64,000 nt of DNA from Pseudomonas inefficax. Its GTDB lineage: Bacteria > Pseudomonadota > Gammaproteobacteria > Pseudomonadales > Pseudomonadaceae. The DNA is taken from positions 26,206 to 90,205 of the forward strand of contig NZ_OPYN01000074.1 of assembly GCF_900277125.1 (NCBI RefSeq). The letters run 5' to 3'. Numbering within the stretch: position 1 is the stretch's first letter; each line of letters opens with the position of its first letter. A model generated the notes under the pieces. It did no database searches and was not told the DNA's origin. It was given only the letters and a program-made list of their open reading frames with translations. Below are positions 1 through 8,392 of this stretch, piece after piece. The position numbers and the translations under genes were made by a program.

Positions 1-14
1 CATGGCGCTAATCC

Positions 15-62
15 TGGGGCCGCTTTGCGGCCCATCGCGACACAAGGCCGCTCCTACAGGGA
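15..62. repeat. REP-like element, type B (single copy)
   Basis: A GC-rich hairpin (GGGCCGCTTTGCGGCCC) is followed by the block GCGACACAAGGCCGCTCC. The same combination recurs at least six more times in this window, always between genes. It lies just past the 3' end of the minus-strand GH17 gene. A partner copy, if there is one, is outside the window. Confidence 0.8.
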
Positions 63-71
63 TGTGTATTT

Positions 72-1652
72 TCAGGCCCTGTGAGCAAGGCGCAAGCTCC
101 GCCACAATGCAGCAGTCATCAGCACACTCACTACCGCCCACCCCCAGGCCTGTTGGTTCTCCAACCCCTCCACAAACAATTGCGGCGCCACCCCGGCCCC
201 AACGATAAACGCCAGCAACGCCACCTCCGCCCGTCGCGCCCGCACCGGCCACAGTGCAAACACCAGCGCCGGCAACGCCAACGCCGCGCTCGGGAAGCTG
301 CGATAGCGCGGGTCGAACACCATCGCCAGCATGCTCACCGCTGCGGCAAAACCCGCCGCCAGCAACAGCCAGCCGGCCCTCGCCCGCAGCCAGGGGTACA
401 GGCGCTCGCGCCAGCCCGTGCGCCGCGCCAGGGCCAGCACGGCATGGGCCAGCACCAGCAGGTTCAGCCCTGCCAGCAACACCGCCCACAGCCACTCCCC
501 GGCAAAGCGCGCATGGGTACGCATCAGCTCGCCCCAAAGCCCCAGGCAGCCTGCCCCGAACGCCGCCAGCAACGGCAGCAGCATGGCAGCCGTCGGGGTG
601 GCGGGGCGCCCGGCAAGCATCAGCATCAATACCATCAGCACGGCGCTGGCCAGCAACCACCGAGGCCAGTAGGGCAGGTTGCTCACCGGCCCTTCGAGTA
701 CGCCCTTGTCTTGCCGGTCGGCATCATAAAGCCCCCAGTAACCGCCGACCGCCCCCTCATTGGCGCGTTTCCATGGCTGGTCGAAGGCCTCGATCAGGTT
801 GTAGTGCCAGCCGTTGCTTTCGGCCATGGCCACGAACCCGCGAATGAAGCGCGCCTCGTTGACCCGGCTGGGCTGCGCGGTCTCGCGCTGGCGGCCTTCG
901 CTGGGCCAGCCGGTTTCGCCGATCAGGATGTCCTTGGGCGCGAAGCGCGTGCCAAACACCCGGCGCACATCGGCGACGTGGGCCAGGGCTTCGTCGATGC
1001 CACGCGGGTCGTCTTCCCAGTAGGGCAGCAGGTGGATAGTCAGGAAGTCCACCGCCGGCGCCACCTGCGGGTGTTGCAACCAGAATTCCCACACATCGGC
1101 GTAGGTCACCGGCACCTTGACCTGGCTTTTCACCCGGGCAATCAGCGTGGCCAGGTACGCGCCTGTCACCTCCTTGCGCAGCAGCGTCTCGTTGCCGACG
1201 ATCACCGCGCTGACCACGTCGGGGTTGGCATTGGCGGCGGCGATCAGCAGCTCGATTTCTTTCTCTGTGTCGGCCGGGTGGGCGTTGACCCAGGCGCCCA
1301 GCATCACCTTCAGGCCATGCTTGCGGGCCAGTGCCGGGATTGCCTCAAGACCGGTCTGGGAATAGGTACGGATGCACTGGAAACGCTCAGCCAGCAACGC
1401 CAGGTCGGCATCCATGCGGGCCGGGCGCAGGCGGAACGGCTGGTCATAGGGCGACTGGTCCTTGTCGAACGGGGTGTACGAAGCGCATTGCAGCTTGTGC
1501 GTCGGGCTGGCCGCGTCCGGTAGTTGCACCGGCTTGCCAAGCCCGTACCAGAGCCCTCCGAGCCCGAGCAGGGCGAGCAGGCAGGCAAGCAGATACAACG
1601 GCAGCAGCAGGCGGGTAGAACTGGGCATCGGGCGGTCCATCGTCAGGCGCAA
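72..1652 (-). CDS. GH17-domain membrane protein, beta-glucan synthase-like (NdvC type)
   Basis: This is a 526-residue protein. An N-terminal membrane segment (about residues 12-36) leads into an extracytoplasmic glycoside hydrolase family 17 domain (about 55-325). The two expected catalytic glutamates are visible: VGNET (Glu155, acid/base) and GETGWP (Glu246, nucleophile). The remaining 200 residues form about six hydrophobic segments. GH17 plus a C-terminal membrane domain is the layout of NdvC-like proteins linked to synthesis or branching of beta-1,3/1,6 periplasmic glucans. That role is inferred from architecture; substrate and product cannot be read from the sequence. The codon at 1652 is TTG; ATG codons at 1640 and 1628 are equally possible starts, and none has a clear ribosome-binding site. 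The gene stands alone and is divergent from the betaine-binding protein gene. Confidence 0.85.
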   Translation of the reverse strand: MRLTMDRPMPSSTRLLLPLYLLACLLALLGLGGLWYGLGKPVQLPDAASPTHKLQCASYTPFDKDQSPYDQPFRLRPARMDADLALLAERFQCIRTYSQTGLEAIPALARKHGLKVMLGAWVNAHPADTEKEIELLIAAANANPDVVSAVIVGNETLLRKEVTGAYLATLIARVKSQVKVPVTYADVWEFWLQHPQVAPAVDFLTIHLLPYWEDDPRGIDEALAHVADVRRVFGTRFAPKDILIGETGWPSEGRQRETAQPSRVNEARFIRGFVAMAESNGWHYNLIEAFDQPWKRANEGAVGGYWGLYDADRQDKGVLEGPVSNLPYWPRWLLASAVLMVLMLMLAGRPATPTAAMLLPLLAAFGAGCLGLWGELMRTHARFAGEWLWAVLLAGLNLLVLAHAVLALARRTGWRERLYPWLRARAGWLLLAAGFAAAVSMLAMVFDPRYRSFPSAALALPALVFALWPVRARRAEVALLAFIVGAGVAPQLFVEGLENQQAWGWAVVSVLMTAALWRSLRLAHRA

Positions 1653-1837
1653 AAGGGTAGATAGTAGCCCGGCGCCAAACCTTTGGCATGCAAGGATCGC
1701 GCAGGTCGCCGCAGGCCGATGGCGCTAATGGCATAGTGCTGTCGCATATGGCGCGCATACAGGTCGCAGCTGGAGCAGGTCGACTATTGTTGCAGGACGA
1801 TGATGCAAATTCCGAGACCTGACGAGGGGATGCTTTG

Positions 1838-2698
1838 ATGGCTGCTATTACAAAAATGCGACGTTTCCTGGGTGTGGGCACTGCCATGGTACTGGCCATG
1901 GGGGCGGCACAGGCGATGGCCAAAGAAGTAAGCATTGGTTACGTGGATGGTTGGGCTGACAGCGTGGCGACCACCAACGTGGCCGCCGAAGTGATCAAGC
2001 AGAAGCTCGGCTACGACGTGAAGTTGCAGGCCGTGGCCACCGGGATCATGTGGCAGGGCGTGGCAACCGGCAAGCTGGATGCCATGTTGTCGGCCTGGTT
2101 GCCGGTGACCCATGGCGAGTACTGGGCCAAGAACAAGGACAACGTGGTCGACTATGGCCCGAACTTCAAGGACGCCAAGATTGGCCTGATCGTCCCCGAG
2201 TACGTCAAGGCGGTGAGCATCGCCGACCTCAAGACCGACGACACCTTCAAGCAGAAGATTGTCGGCATCGATGCCGGCTCCGGTGTGATGTTGAAAACCG
2301 AGCAGGCCATCAAGGACTACGACCTGACCGGTTACAAGCTGCAGGCCAGTTCCGGTGCGGCGATGACCGCGGAACTGGGCCGAGCCTATAACAAGCAGCA
2401 GTCGATTGCGGTGACCGGCTGGGTACCGCACTGGATGTTCGCCAAGTGGAAACTGAAGTTCCTCGAAGACCCGAAAGGCGTATATGGCGCCGCGGAAACC
2501 GTGAACAGCATCGGCAGCAAGGAACTGGCGACCAAGGCCCCGGAAGTAGCGGAGTTCCTGAAGAAGTTCAACTGGCAGTCGAAGGACGAGATTGGCGAAG
2601 TGATGCTGGCTATCCAGGAAGGCGCCAAGCCTGAAGCGGCGGCCAAGGACTGGGTGGCCAAGCACCCTGATCGCGTGAAGGAGTGGACCGGCAAGTAA
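1838..2698 (+). CDS. Glycine betaine/proline-type ABC transporter substrate-binding protein
   Basis: This 286-residue periplasmic protein belongs to the OpuAC/ProX-type solute-binding family. A signal peptide is visible (basic MRR, hydrophobic core, AQAMA cleavage region near residues 24-28). The mature protein starts with the typical IGYVDGWADSVATT segment, and several Trp/Tyr residues (MWQG, SAWLP, GEYW, GWVPHWMF) are candidates for the aromatic cage that holds a quaternary ammonium group. The ATG at 1838 follows GAGGGG with good spacing; an in-frame TTG at 1835 is less likely. No permease or ATPase gene is adjacent, so it probably works as an orphan binding protein feeding a betaine/choline transporter encoded elsewhere, as CaiX and BetX do in P. 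aeruginosa. The exact ligand is an inference. Confidence 0.88.
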   Translation: MAAITKMRRFLGVGTAMVLAMGAAQAMAKEVSIGYVDGWADSVATTNVAAEVIKQKLGYDVKLQAVATGIMWQGVATGKLDAMLSAWLPVTHGEYWAKNKDNVVDYGPNFKDAKIGLIVPEYVKAVSIADLKTDDTFKQKIVGIDAGSGVMLKTEQAIKDYDLTGYKLQASSGAAMTAELGRAYNKQQSIAVTGWVPHWMFAKWKLKFLEDPKGVYGAAETVNSIGSKELATKAPEVAEFLKKFNWQSKDEIGEVMLAIQEGAKPEAAAKDWVAKHPDRVKEWTGK

Positions 2699-2724
2699 CA
2701 ACCCGTTACGGCCAGTTTTGCTGC

Positions 2725-2814
2725 TTCGCGGGTGAACCCGCTCCCACAGGGATTTGCGCAGTCTTCGGGCTTGCGCAAATCCCCTGTGGGAGCGGGTTCA
2801 CCCGCGAAAGGGCC
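2725..2814. repeat. Paired REP elements, type A (large palindrome)
   Basis: Two inverted copies of the block AGCGGGTTCACCCGCGAA flank a spacer. The spacer is itself a 10-bp palindrome (GATTTGCGCA and its complement), so the whole element can form one long near-perfect hairpin. It follows the stop codon of the betaine-binding protein gene and may protect or end that transcript. Confidence 0.9.
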
Positions 2815-2942
2815 ATAACTTTGTTACGCAACCGGTAAAACACCGTTGCATCTAAGACTAAGGTCGTCTGGTTGGCGTTCCATAGCCGCATAAAGTAAGG
2901 GTCGTGGGTTCCACCCCTATCTGTGCTGCTAGGACAAAAACA

Positions 2943-3254
2943 ATGAACGACAGCATTTACCTCTCGATACAAAACAGCCCCCGCTTCAAGGAGCTGGTCA
3001 CCAAACGCGAACGGTTCGCCTGGATTCTCTCGGCGATCATGCTCGGCCTGTATTGCGCCTTCATCCTCCTGATCGCCTACGGTCCTCAGATACTGGGCAC
3101 CAAGCTCAGCCCTGAGTCATCGATTACCTGGGGCATTCCCCTGGGCGTCGGCCTGATCGTCTCGGCATTCGTCCTGACCGCCATCTACGTACGCCGCGCC
3201 AACGGCGAATTCGATGAGCTGAACAAGGCCATCCTGAAGGAGGCGCAACAATGA
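2943..3254 (+). CDS. DUF485 membrane protein, ActP-associated (YjcH family)
   Basis: This is a 103-residue inner-membrane protein with two hydrophobic segments (about residues 27-50 and 62-84), matching the DUF485/YjcH family. In many proteobacteria this gene sits directly upstream of the acetate permease gene actP. Its own biochemical role is unknown to me; it is usually treated as an accessory of the permease. The ATG at 2943 follows AGGA. The stop codon overlaps the actP start by four bases (ATGA), so the two are translationally coupled. No clear sigma-70 or sigma-54 promoter is seen in 2821-2942, although acetate genes in pseudomonads are usually under the CrbSR/MxtR-ErdR system. Confidence 0.9.
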   Translation: MNDSIYLSIQNSPRFKELVTKRERFAWILSAIMLGLYCAFILLIAYGPQILGTKLSPESSITWGIPLGVGLIVSAFVLTAIYVRRANGEFDELNKAILKEAQQ

Positions 3255-4915
3255 TTCGCCACGCCAAAACCTTGGCCGTACTGGCCTGCGGAGCCTTCGC
3301 ACCCGCCGTGTGGGCCGCCGATGCCCTGACCGGCGAGGTGCAGAAGCAACCGCTGAACGTCTCTGCGATCGCCATGTTCGTGGCCTTCGTCGCCTTCACC
3401 CTCGGCATCACCTACTGGGCCTCCAAGCGCAACAAGTCGGCGTCGGACTACTACGCCGCCGGTGGCAAGATCACCGGCTTCCAGAACGGCCTGGCGATTG
3501 CCGGCGACTACATGTCGGCTGCCTCGTTCCTGGGTATTTCCGCACTGGTGTTCACCTCCGGCTACGACGGCCTGATCTACTCGATCGGCTTCCTGGTCGG
3601 CTGGCCGATCATCCTCTTCCTGATCGCCGAACGCCTGCGCAACCTGGGCAAGTACACCTTCGCCGACGTGGCCTCGTACCGCCTCGGGCAGAAGGAGATC
3701 CGCACCCTGTCGGCCTCCGGTTCGCTGGTGGTCGTGGCCTTCTACCTGATCGCGCAGATGGTCGGTGCCGGCAAGCTGATCGAGCTGCTGTTCGGCCTGG
3801 ACTACCACGTGGCGGTGATCCTGGTGGGTATCCTGATGTGCCTGTACGTACTGTTCGGCGGCATGCTGGCCACTACCTGGGTACAAATCATCAAGGCCGT
3901 GCTGCTGCTGTCCGGTGCCAGCTTCATGGCGCTGATGGTGATGAAGCACGTGGGCTTCGACTTCAACACCCTGTTCTCCGAAGCGATCAAGGTGCACGCC
4001 AAGGGCGAGGCGATCATGAGCCCGGGTGGCCTGGTCAAGGACCCGATCTCCGCGTTCTCGCTGGGCCTGGCGCTGATGTTTGGTACCGCCGGCCTGCCGC
4101 ACATCCTGATGCGCTTCTTCACCGTCAGTGACGCCAAGGAAGCGCGCAAGAGCGTGCTGTACGCCACCGGCTTCATCGGCTACTTCTACATCCTCACCTT
4201 CATCATCGGCTTTGGCGCCATTCTGCTGGTCAGCACCAACCCGGACTTCAAGGACGCCGCTGGTGCCCTGCTGGGTGGTAACAACATGGCAGCGGTGCAC
4301 TTGGCCAACGCCGTGGGTGGCAGCGTGTTCCTCGGCTTCATCTCGGCTGTTGCCTTCGCCACCATCCTGGCAGTGGTCGCCGGCCTGACCCTGGCTGGTG
4401 CCTCGGCAGTGTCCCACGACCTGTATGCCAGCGTATGGCGCAAGGGCAAGGCCAACGACAAGGACGAGATCCGCGTATCGAAGATCACCACCGTCGCCCT
4501 GGGCGTACTGGCGATCGGCCTGGGCATCCTGTTCGAGAAGCAGAACATCGCCTTCATGGTCGGCCTGGCGTTCTCCATTGCGGCCAGCTGCAACTTCCCG
4601 GTACTGCTGCTCTCGATGTACTGGAAGAAGCTGACCACCCGCGGCGCCATGATCGGCGGCTGGTTGGGCCTGGTGAGCGCGGTAACACTGATGGTCCTCG
4701 GCCCTACCATCTGGGTACAGATCCTCGGCCACGAGAAGCCGATCTACCCGTACGAGTACCCGGCACTGTTCTCCATGGCCATTGCCTTCGTCAGCATCTG
4801 GTTCTTCTCGGTCACCGACAAGTCCAAGGCTGCCGAAGACGAACGTGCGCTGTTCTTCCCGCAGTTCGTGCGTTCGCAGACTGGCCTGGGTGCTTCGGGT
4901 GCTGTTTCGCACTGA
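3251..4915 (+). CDS. actP: Cation/acetate symporter ActP
   Basis: This is a 554-residue sodium:solute symporter (SSS/SLC5 family). It starts with a signal-like segment (to about residue 24, AVWAADAL) followed by about 13 transmembrane helices, the usual ActP layout and length. Typical stretches are [32 protein letters not shown] and [12 protein letters not shown]. It should import acetate and possibly other short monocarboxylates with a cation. A strong AAGGAGG site is placed just before the ATG, inside the end of the DUF485 gene. The gene ends at a strong intrinsic terminator that it shares with the convergent DUF3309 gene. Confidence 0.95.
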   Translation: MIRHAKTLAVLACGAFAPAVWAADALTGEVQKQPLNVSAIAMFVAFVAFTLGITYWASKRNKSASDYYAAGGKITGFQNGLAIAGDYMSAASFLGISALVFTSGYDGLIYSIGFLVGWPIILFLIAERLRNLGKYTFADVASYRLGQKEIRTLSASGSLVVVAFYLIAQMVGAGKLIELLFGLDYHVAVILVGILMCLYVLFGGMLATTWVQIIKAVLLLSGASFMALMVMKHVGFDFNTLFSEAIKVHAKGEAIMSPGGLVKDPISAFSLGLALMFGTAGLPHILMRFFTVSDAKEARKSVLYATGFIGYFYILTFIIGFGAILLVSTNPDFKDAAGALLGGNNMAAVHLANAVGGSVFLGFISAVAFATILAVVAGLTLAGASAVSHDLYASVWRKGKANDKDEIRVSKITTVALGVLAIGLGILFEKQNIAFMVGLAFSIAASCNFPVLLLSMYWKKLTTRGAMIGGWLGLVSAVTLMVLGPTIWVQILGHEKPIYPYEYPALFSMAIAFVSIWFFSVTDKSKAAEDERALFFPQFVRSQTGLGASGAVSH

Positions 4916-4928
4916 TCCTTCAGGCAAT

Positions 4929-4957
4929 AAAAAAACCGCGCTTCGGCGCGGTTTTTT
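4929..4957. terminator. Bidirectional intrinsic terminator between actP and the DUF3309 gene
   Basis: An 8-bp GC stem (CCGCGC + TTCG loop + GCGCGG region) is flanked by A6 on the left and T7 on the right, so it reads as a Rho-independent terminator on both strands. It lies between two convergent stop codons. Confidence 0.93.
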
Positions 4958-4970
4958 TGTGTTTTCGCCG

Positions 4971-5123
4971 CTAGATCATGCCTAGTAGCAACAACACCAG
5001 CAGAATTACCAGCACCACGCCGATGATGCCGGACGGGCCATAGCCCCAGCTGCGCGAGTGCGGGAAGACCGGTAAGCCACCAATCAGCAGAAGGATCAGG
5101 ATGATGATGAGAATCGTGGTCAT
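4971..5123 (-). CDS. DUF3309 family small membrane protein
   Basis: This is a 50-residue protein, MTTILIIILILLLIGGLPV then FPHSRSWGYGPSG then a second hydrophobic stretch ending in LLLLGMI. Two membrane segments joined by a short HSRSWGYGPSG loop are the hallmark of the DUF3309 family, common in pseudomonads and of unknown function. The ATG is preceded by AAGGA at good spacing. It stands alone, converging on actP and sharing its terminator. Family members are often described as stress-related; nothing in this sequence tests that. Confidence 0.88.
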   Translation of the reverse strand: MTTILIIILILLLIGGLPVFPHSRSWGYGPSGIIGVVLVILLVLLLLGMI

Positions 5124-5223
5124 GACGGAGTCCTTGCGTGGTTGAGGGTCAAGGGCCTCGGACTGCTGGCCTCTTGTAAATAAGGACTGCCGGAGTTTGT
5201 GAAAGATTCCATTTGTGTGGTTG

Positions 5224-5333
5224 CCTGTGCGGGCCCTATCGCCGGCAAGCCAGCTCCCACAGGGTCATCACAGGCCTGAGGGCAGCGCCGTACCTGTGGG
5301 AGCGGGCAAGCCCGCGAAGAGGCCAGTGCAGGC
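5224..5333. repeat. Paired REP elements, type A variants
   Basis: Two inverted copies face each other (CGCCGGCAAGCCAGCTCCCA and GGGAGCGGGCAAGCCCGCGA). The left copy carries the variant core CCGGCAAGCCAG. They occupy most of the 316-bp gap between the DUF3309 and SDR genes; the rest (5334-5439) should carry the SDR promoter, but no clear -10/-35 pair is seen. Confidence 0.85.
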
Positions 5334-5439
5334 TACCCACACAGTCATGCCCCTCCATTCACTACCCTGATAAACCCTGCTGCTACCCGGCCCCTTGTTT
5401 AGACTCCTTTCACCAGTCAGCAGAGCAAGGCCTGCCACC

Positions 5440-6249
5440 ATGCAAAACCGCATCATGATCACCGGCGCCGGGTCCGGCCTCGGTCGCGAGATCGCCCTGC
5501 GCTGGGCACGTGAGGGCTGGCGCCTGGCGCTGGCCGATGTCAACGAAGCCGGCCTGCGCGAAACCCTGGAGCTGGCCCGCGCAGCCGGCGGCGAGGGCTT
5601 TGTCCAGCGTTGCGACGTGCGCGACTATAGCCAGCTCACCGCTCTGGCGCAGGCCTGCACCGAGCAGTTCGGTGGCATCGACGTGATCGTCAACAATGCC
5701 GGCGTCGCCTCGGGCGGCTTCTTTGCCGAACTCTCGCTGGAGGACTGGGACTGGCAGATCGCGGTCAACCTGATGGGCGTGGTCAAGGGCTGCAAGGCCT
5801 TCCTGCCGCTGCTGGAGCGCAGCAAGGGGCGAATCATCAACATCGCCTCGATGGCCGCGCTGATGCAGGGCCCGGGCATGAGCAACTACAACGTGGCCAA
5901 GGCCGGCGTGCTGGCCCTGTCGGAAAGCCTGCTGGTCGAGCTACGCCAACTGGAGGTGGCGGTGCACGTGGTGTGCCCGTCGTTCTTCCAGACCAACCTG
6001 CTGGACTCGTTCCGTGGGCCGAACCCGGCGATGAAAGCCCAGGTTGGCAAGCTGCTTGAGGGCTCGCCGATCAATGCGGCGGACATCGCCGAGTACATCC
6101 ACCACCAGGTCGCCGCTGGCGAGTTCCTGATCCTGCCCCATGAGGCTGGGCGCCAGGCCTGGCAACTGAAGCGCCAAGCCCCTGAGCGCCTGTATGACGA
6201 AATGGCCGAAATGGCGGTAAAAATGCGGGCCAAGGCCCAGTCGCGATGA
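5440..6249 (+). CDS. SDR family NAD(P)-dependent oxidoreductase
   Basis: This is a 269-residue classical short-chain dehydrogenase/reductase. The cofactor motif TGAGSGLG is at residues 8-15, NNAG at 85-88, and the catalytic Ser137, Tyr150 and Lys154 (YNVAK) are all present. Asp33 after the second beta strand (LADVNEAG) suggests a preference for NAD(H). The sequence resembles acyl or steroid-type SDRs, but the substrate cannot be named. The ATG at 5440 is preceded by AAGG; the longer frame upstream has no support. It lies between two REP-bearing gaps and upstream of rsmI on the same strand, but the 120-bp gap suggests that rsmI is expressed separately. Confidence 0.88.
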   Translation: MQNRIMITGAGSGLGREIALRWAREGWRLALADVNEAGLRETLELARAAGGEGFVQRCDVRDYSQLTALAQACTEQFGGIDVIVNNAGVASGGFFAELSLEDWDWQIAVNLMGVVKGCKAFLPLLERSKGRIINIASMAALMQGPGMSNYNVAKAGVLALSESLLVELRQLEVAVHVVCPSFFQTNLLDSFRGPNPAMKAQVGKLLEGSPINAADIAEYIHHQVAAGEFLILPHEAGRQAWQLKRQAPERLYDEMAEMAVKMRAKAQSR

Positions 6250-6369
6250 TTCGTCTGTAAGTAAAGTTACCTGGAAATGTAGGGTCCTTCTGAATCGCGG
6301 CAGAACTATTGAGTAGCCGTATGCCATCAGGGCAGGCTCCGGTTTTCCCTCACGCTGGAGGATTGGAGC

Positions 6370-6549
6370 ATGCTGGTAATAGGGCGCGAAGTAGGAGAGA
6401 TCATCGTGATTGGCGATGACATTCGGATCATGGTCGTGGAGACGCGGGACGGGGTGGTGCGCTTTGGCGTGGATGCACCACGGCAGGTGCCGGTGCATCG
6501 GGCCGAGGTGTACAAGCGCATCAAGGATGCCAAGCAAAGTAAAGCCTGA
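6370..6549 (+). CDS. rsmI: CsrA-family translational regulator RsmI
   Basis: This 59-residue protein aligns along its full length with CsrA/RsmA: it starts MLVIGREVGE, has the VRFGVDAP core strand and ends in VHRAEVYKRI. The RNA-contacting Arg6 and Arg44 are kept. It departs from the usual MLILTRR start (Ile4-Gly5-Arg6-Glu7). By position next to the yheU-like gene and the NAGGN operon it corresponds to the third P. putida Rsm protein, RsmI. It should bind A(N)GGA motifs in mRNA leaders and be titrated by RsmX/Y/Z-type RNAs. GGAGGATTGG lies just before the ATG, giving a GGAG-type site that could itself be an Rsm target (inference). The short length explains why simple ORF scans miss it. Confidence 0.93.
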   Translation: MLVIGREVGEIIVIGDDIRIMVVETRDGVVRFGVDAPRQVPVHRAEVYKRIKDAKQSKA

Positions 6550-6553
6550 TGTT

Positions 6554-6662
6554 GCCTGTGCTGGCCTCTTCGCGGGCTTGCCCGCTCCCACAGGGGCCGC
6601 GCAAGGTTCAGGCCTGTGGTACCACCCCCTGTGGGAGCCTGGCTTGCCGGCGATGAGGCCAG
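6554..6662. repeat. Paired REP elements, type A variants
   Basis: Inverted copies (TTCGCGGGCTTGCCCGCTCC and GGAGCCTGGCTTGCCGGCGA) lie between the convergent rsmI and YheU-family genes. The right copy uses the GGCTTGCCGG core variant. Confidence 0.87.
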
Positions 6663-6667
6663 ACCTG

Positions 6668-6895
6668 CTATTCGAGCAACTCCCGGGGCACGTCATGCTT
6701 GGCCAGCAACTGGCACTGCTGGCTTTCCAGGTCGAACAGGATGAACGCCTGGCCCTTGGCCAGCGCCTGGCGCACGCGCAGCACACGGGTTTCCAGCGGG
6801 GTGTCGTCGCCGTTGTCGGTACCGTCGCGGGTGACGAAGTCCTCGATCAGGCGGGTCAGGGTTTCGGCTTGCAGTTGGTCGTAGGGGATCAGCAT
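6668..6895 (-). CDS. YheU family protein (UPF0270)
   Basis: This 75-residue soluble protein starts MLIPYDQLQAETL and continues LIEDFVTRDGTDNGD, the conserved opening of the UPF0270/YheU family (E. coli YheU has the same MLIP...L..LIE.FV.R.GTD pattern). The molecular function is unknown to me. The gene is monocistronic and flanked by REP pairs on both sides. Confidence 0.9.
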   Translation of the reverse strand: MLIPYDQLQAETLTRLIEDFVTRDGTDNGDDTPLETRVLRVRQALAKGQAFILFDLESQQCQLLAKHDVPRELLE

Positions 6896-6950
6896 GGTGG
6901 GCGTTGCCTAGGTGTCGGTGGGGGCATGCTACGCGAAACATTCGGGATTT

Positions 6951-7073
6951 TGGGGCCGCTTTGCGGCCCATCGCGACACAAGGCCGCTCCCACAACGATC
7001 GCGTCGATCTGGCGTCATGCGCTGTACCTGTGGGAGCGGCCTTGTGTCGCGATGGGCTGCAGAGCAGCCCCAG
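6951..7073. repeat. Paired REP elements, type B
   Basis: The GGGCCGCTTTGCGGCCC hairpin plus GCGACACAAGGCCGCTCC on the left is mirrored by GGAGCGGCCTTGTGTCGCGA and a GGGCTGC/GCAGCCC hairpin on the right. It occupies the gap between the YheU gene and the 3' end of the M42 peptidase gene. Confidence 0.9.
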
Positions 7074-7078
7074 GGCCC

Positions 7079-8263
7079 TCAGCCCTTGTTGCCAACCAGG
7101 CTATCCACCGCCGGCACCCGGGTATCGCTCTCCATCTGCGCATCATGCTCCAGCTGGTGGCTGAAGCGCTCCAGCGACGCATTGGCCGGCTGTGAATCAC
7201 TGGCAAACACCGGCGGGCTCAGCAGGTATGCCGATAACAACCGGCTCAACGCCGCCAGGCTGTCGATGTGTGTTCGCTCGTACCCATGGGTGGCATCGCA
7301 ACCAAAGGCCACCAGCGCGGTACGAATATCGTGGCCCGCGGTCACTGCCGAATGGGCATCGCTGAAGTAATAGCGGAACAGATCGCGCCGCACCGGCAGG
7401 TCGTGGTCGCCGGCCAGTTTCAGCAGGTGCCGGGACAGGTGGTAGTCGTAAGGCCCCGACGAGTCCTGCATGGCCACGCTCACAGCATGCTCGCTGGAAG
7501 CCTGCCCGGGCGCCACCGGGGCAATGTCGATGCCGACGAACTCGCTGACATCCCAGGGCAGGGCACCAGCCGCCCCCGAGCCGGTCTCTTCGGTGATGGT
7601 GAACAGTGGGTGGCAGTCGATCAACGGTTGGCGGCCGCTTTCCACCACGGCTTTCAGCGCCGCCAGCAGCGCTGCCACACCTGCCTTGTCATCCAGGTGG
7701 CGGGCGCTGATGTGGCCGCTTTCGGTGAATTCGGGCAACGGGTCGAAGGCAACGAAATCACCAATGCTCACACCCAGCGCCTCGCAGTCGGCGCGGGTGG
7801 CGCAGTAAGCGTCCAGGCGTACCTCGACGTGTTCCCAGCTGATCGGCATCTGGTCGATGGCGGTGTTGAAGGCATGCCCGCTGGCCATCAGCGGCAGCAC
7901 GCTACCCCGGTATACGCCAGTGTCGGTGAACACGCTTACCCGGCTGCCTTCGGCGAAGCGGCTGGACCAGCAACCGACCGGCGCCAGGGCCAGGCGGCCA
8001 TTGTCCTGTAACTGGCGCACGCTGGCGCCAATGGTGTCCAGGTGGGCGGACACGGCGCGGTCGGGTGAGGTCTGCCGGCCCTTGAGGGTGGCGCGGATGG
8101 TGCCACGGCGGGTCAACTCGAAGGGGATGCCCAGTTCGTCCAGGCGTTCGGCCACGTAGCGCACGATGGTGTCGGTGAAACCGGTGGGGCTGGGGATGGC
8201 GAGCATTTCCAGCAGCACGCGCTTGAGGTAGTCGAGATCGGGTTCGGGATGTCGGTCGGACAT
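7079..8263 (-). CDS. NAGGN-system M42-type peptidase
   Basis: This 394-residue protein is a co-catalytic metallopeptidase of the M42/M20-like type. Candidate metal ligands are SAHLDTIG (His and Asp), DDKAG (Asp), TEETGSGAA (Glu-Glu) and the late HGYERTH. It belongs to the subfamily found with N-acetylglutaminylglutamine amide (NAGGN) genes and presumably trims or recycles the dipeptide osmolyte; that substrate is inferred from context. The start follows AAGGAG. It is the third gene of the minus-strand NAGGN run, 129 bp after ngg, with a REP pair in between. P. aeruginosa has the same trio (PA3459-PA3461 from memory). Confidence 0.9.
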   Translation of the reverse strand: MSDRHPEPDLDYLKRVLLEMLAIPSPTGFTDTIVRYVAERLDELGIPFELTRRGTIRATLKGRQTSPDRAVSAHLDTIGASVRQLQDNGRLALAPVGCWSSRFAEGSRVSVFTDTGVYRGSVLPLMASGHAFNTAIDQMPISWEHVEVRLDAYCATRADCEALGVSIGDFVAFDPLPEFTESGHISARHLDDKAGVAALLAALKAVVESGRQPLIDCHPLFTITEETGSGAAGALPWDVSEFVGIDIAPVAPGQASSEHAVSVAMQDSSGPYDYHLSRHLLKLAGDHDLPVRRDLFRYYFSDAHSAVTAGHDIRTALVAFGCDATHGYERTHIDSLAALSRLLSAYLLSPPVFASDSQPANASLERFSHQLEHDAQMESDTRVPAVDSLVGNKG

Positions 8264-8287
8264 GGTTGGGGACTCCTTGCTTCTGTC

Positions 8288-8385
8288 CGGGCCTCTTCGC
8301 GGGTAAACCCGCTCCCACAGGCACAGCGCTACCCTCAGGACCAGTGGAGCACCTGTGGGAGCGGGTTTACCCGCGAAGAGGCCGG
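8288..8385. repeat. Paired REP elements, type A, inside the NAGGN operon
   Basis: Two inverted copies with the core GCGGGTAAACCCGC lie between ngg and the downstream peptidase gene, within what looks like one minus-strand operon. A stable hairpin here could lower or differently stabilise the distal gene's mRNA. Confidence 0.9.
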
Positions 8386-8392
8386 TACTGGT

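Noticed and set aside
81-1523. Long plus-strand frame opposite the GH17 gene
   Set aside because: The translation is rich in His, Gln, Arg and Pro with no recognisable domain, and the minus-strand protein has clear GH17 motifs. It is a codon-bias shadow of GC-rich DNA.
2725-2814. REP palindromes as a CRISPR array
   Set aside because: The repeats are inverted pairs scattered one per gene gap, without regular spacers or cas genes.
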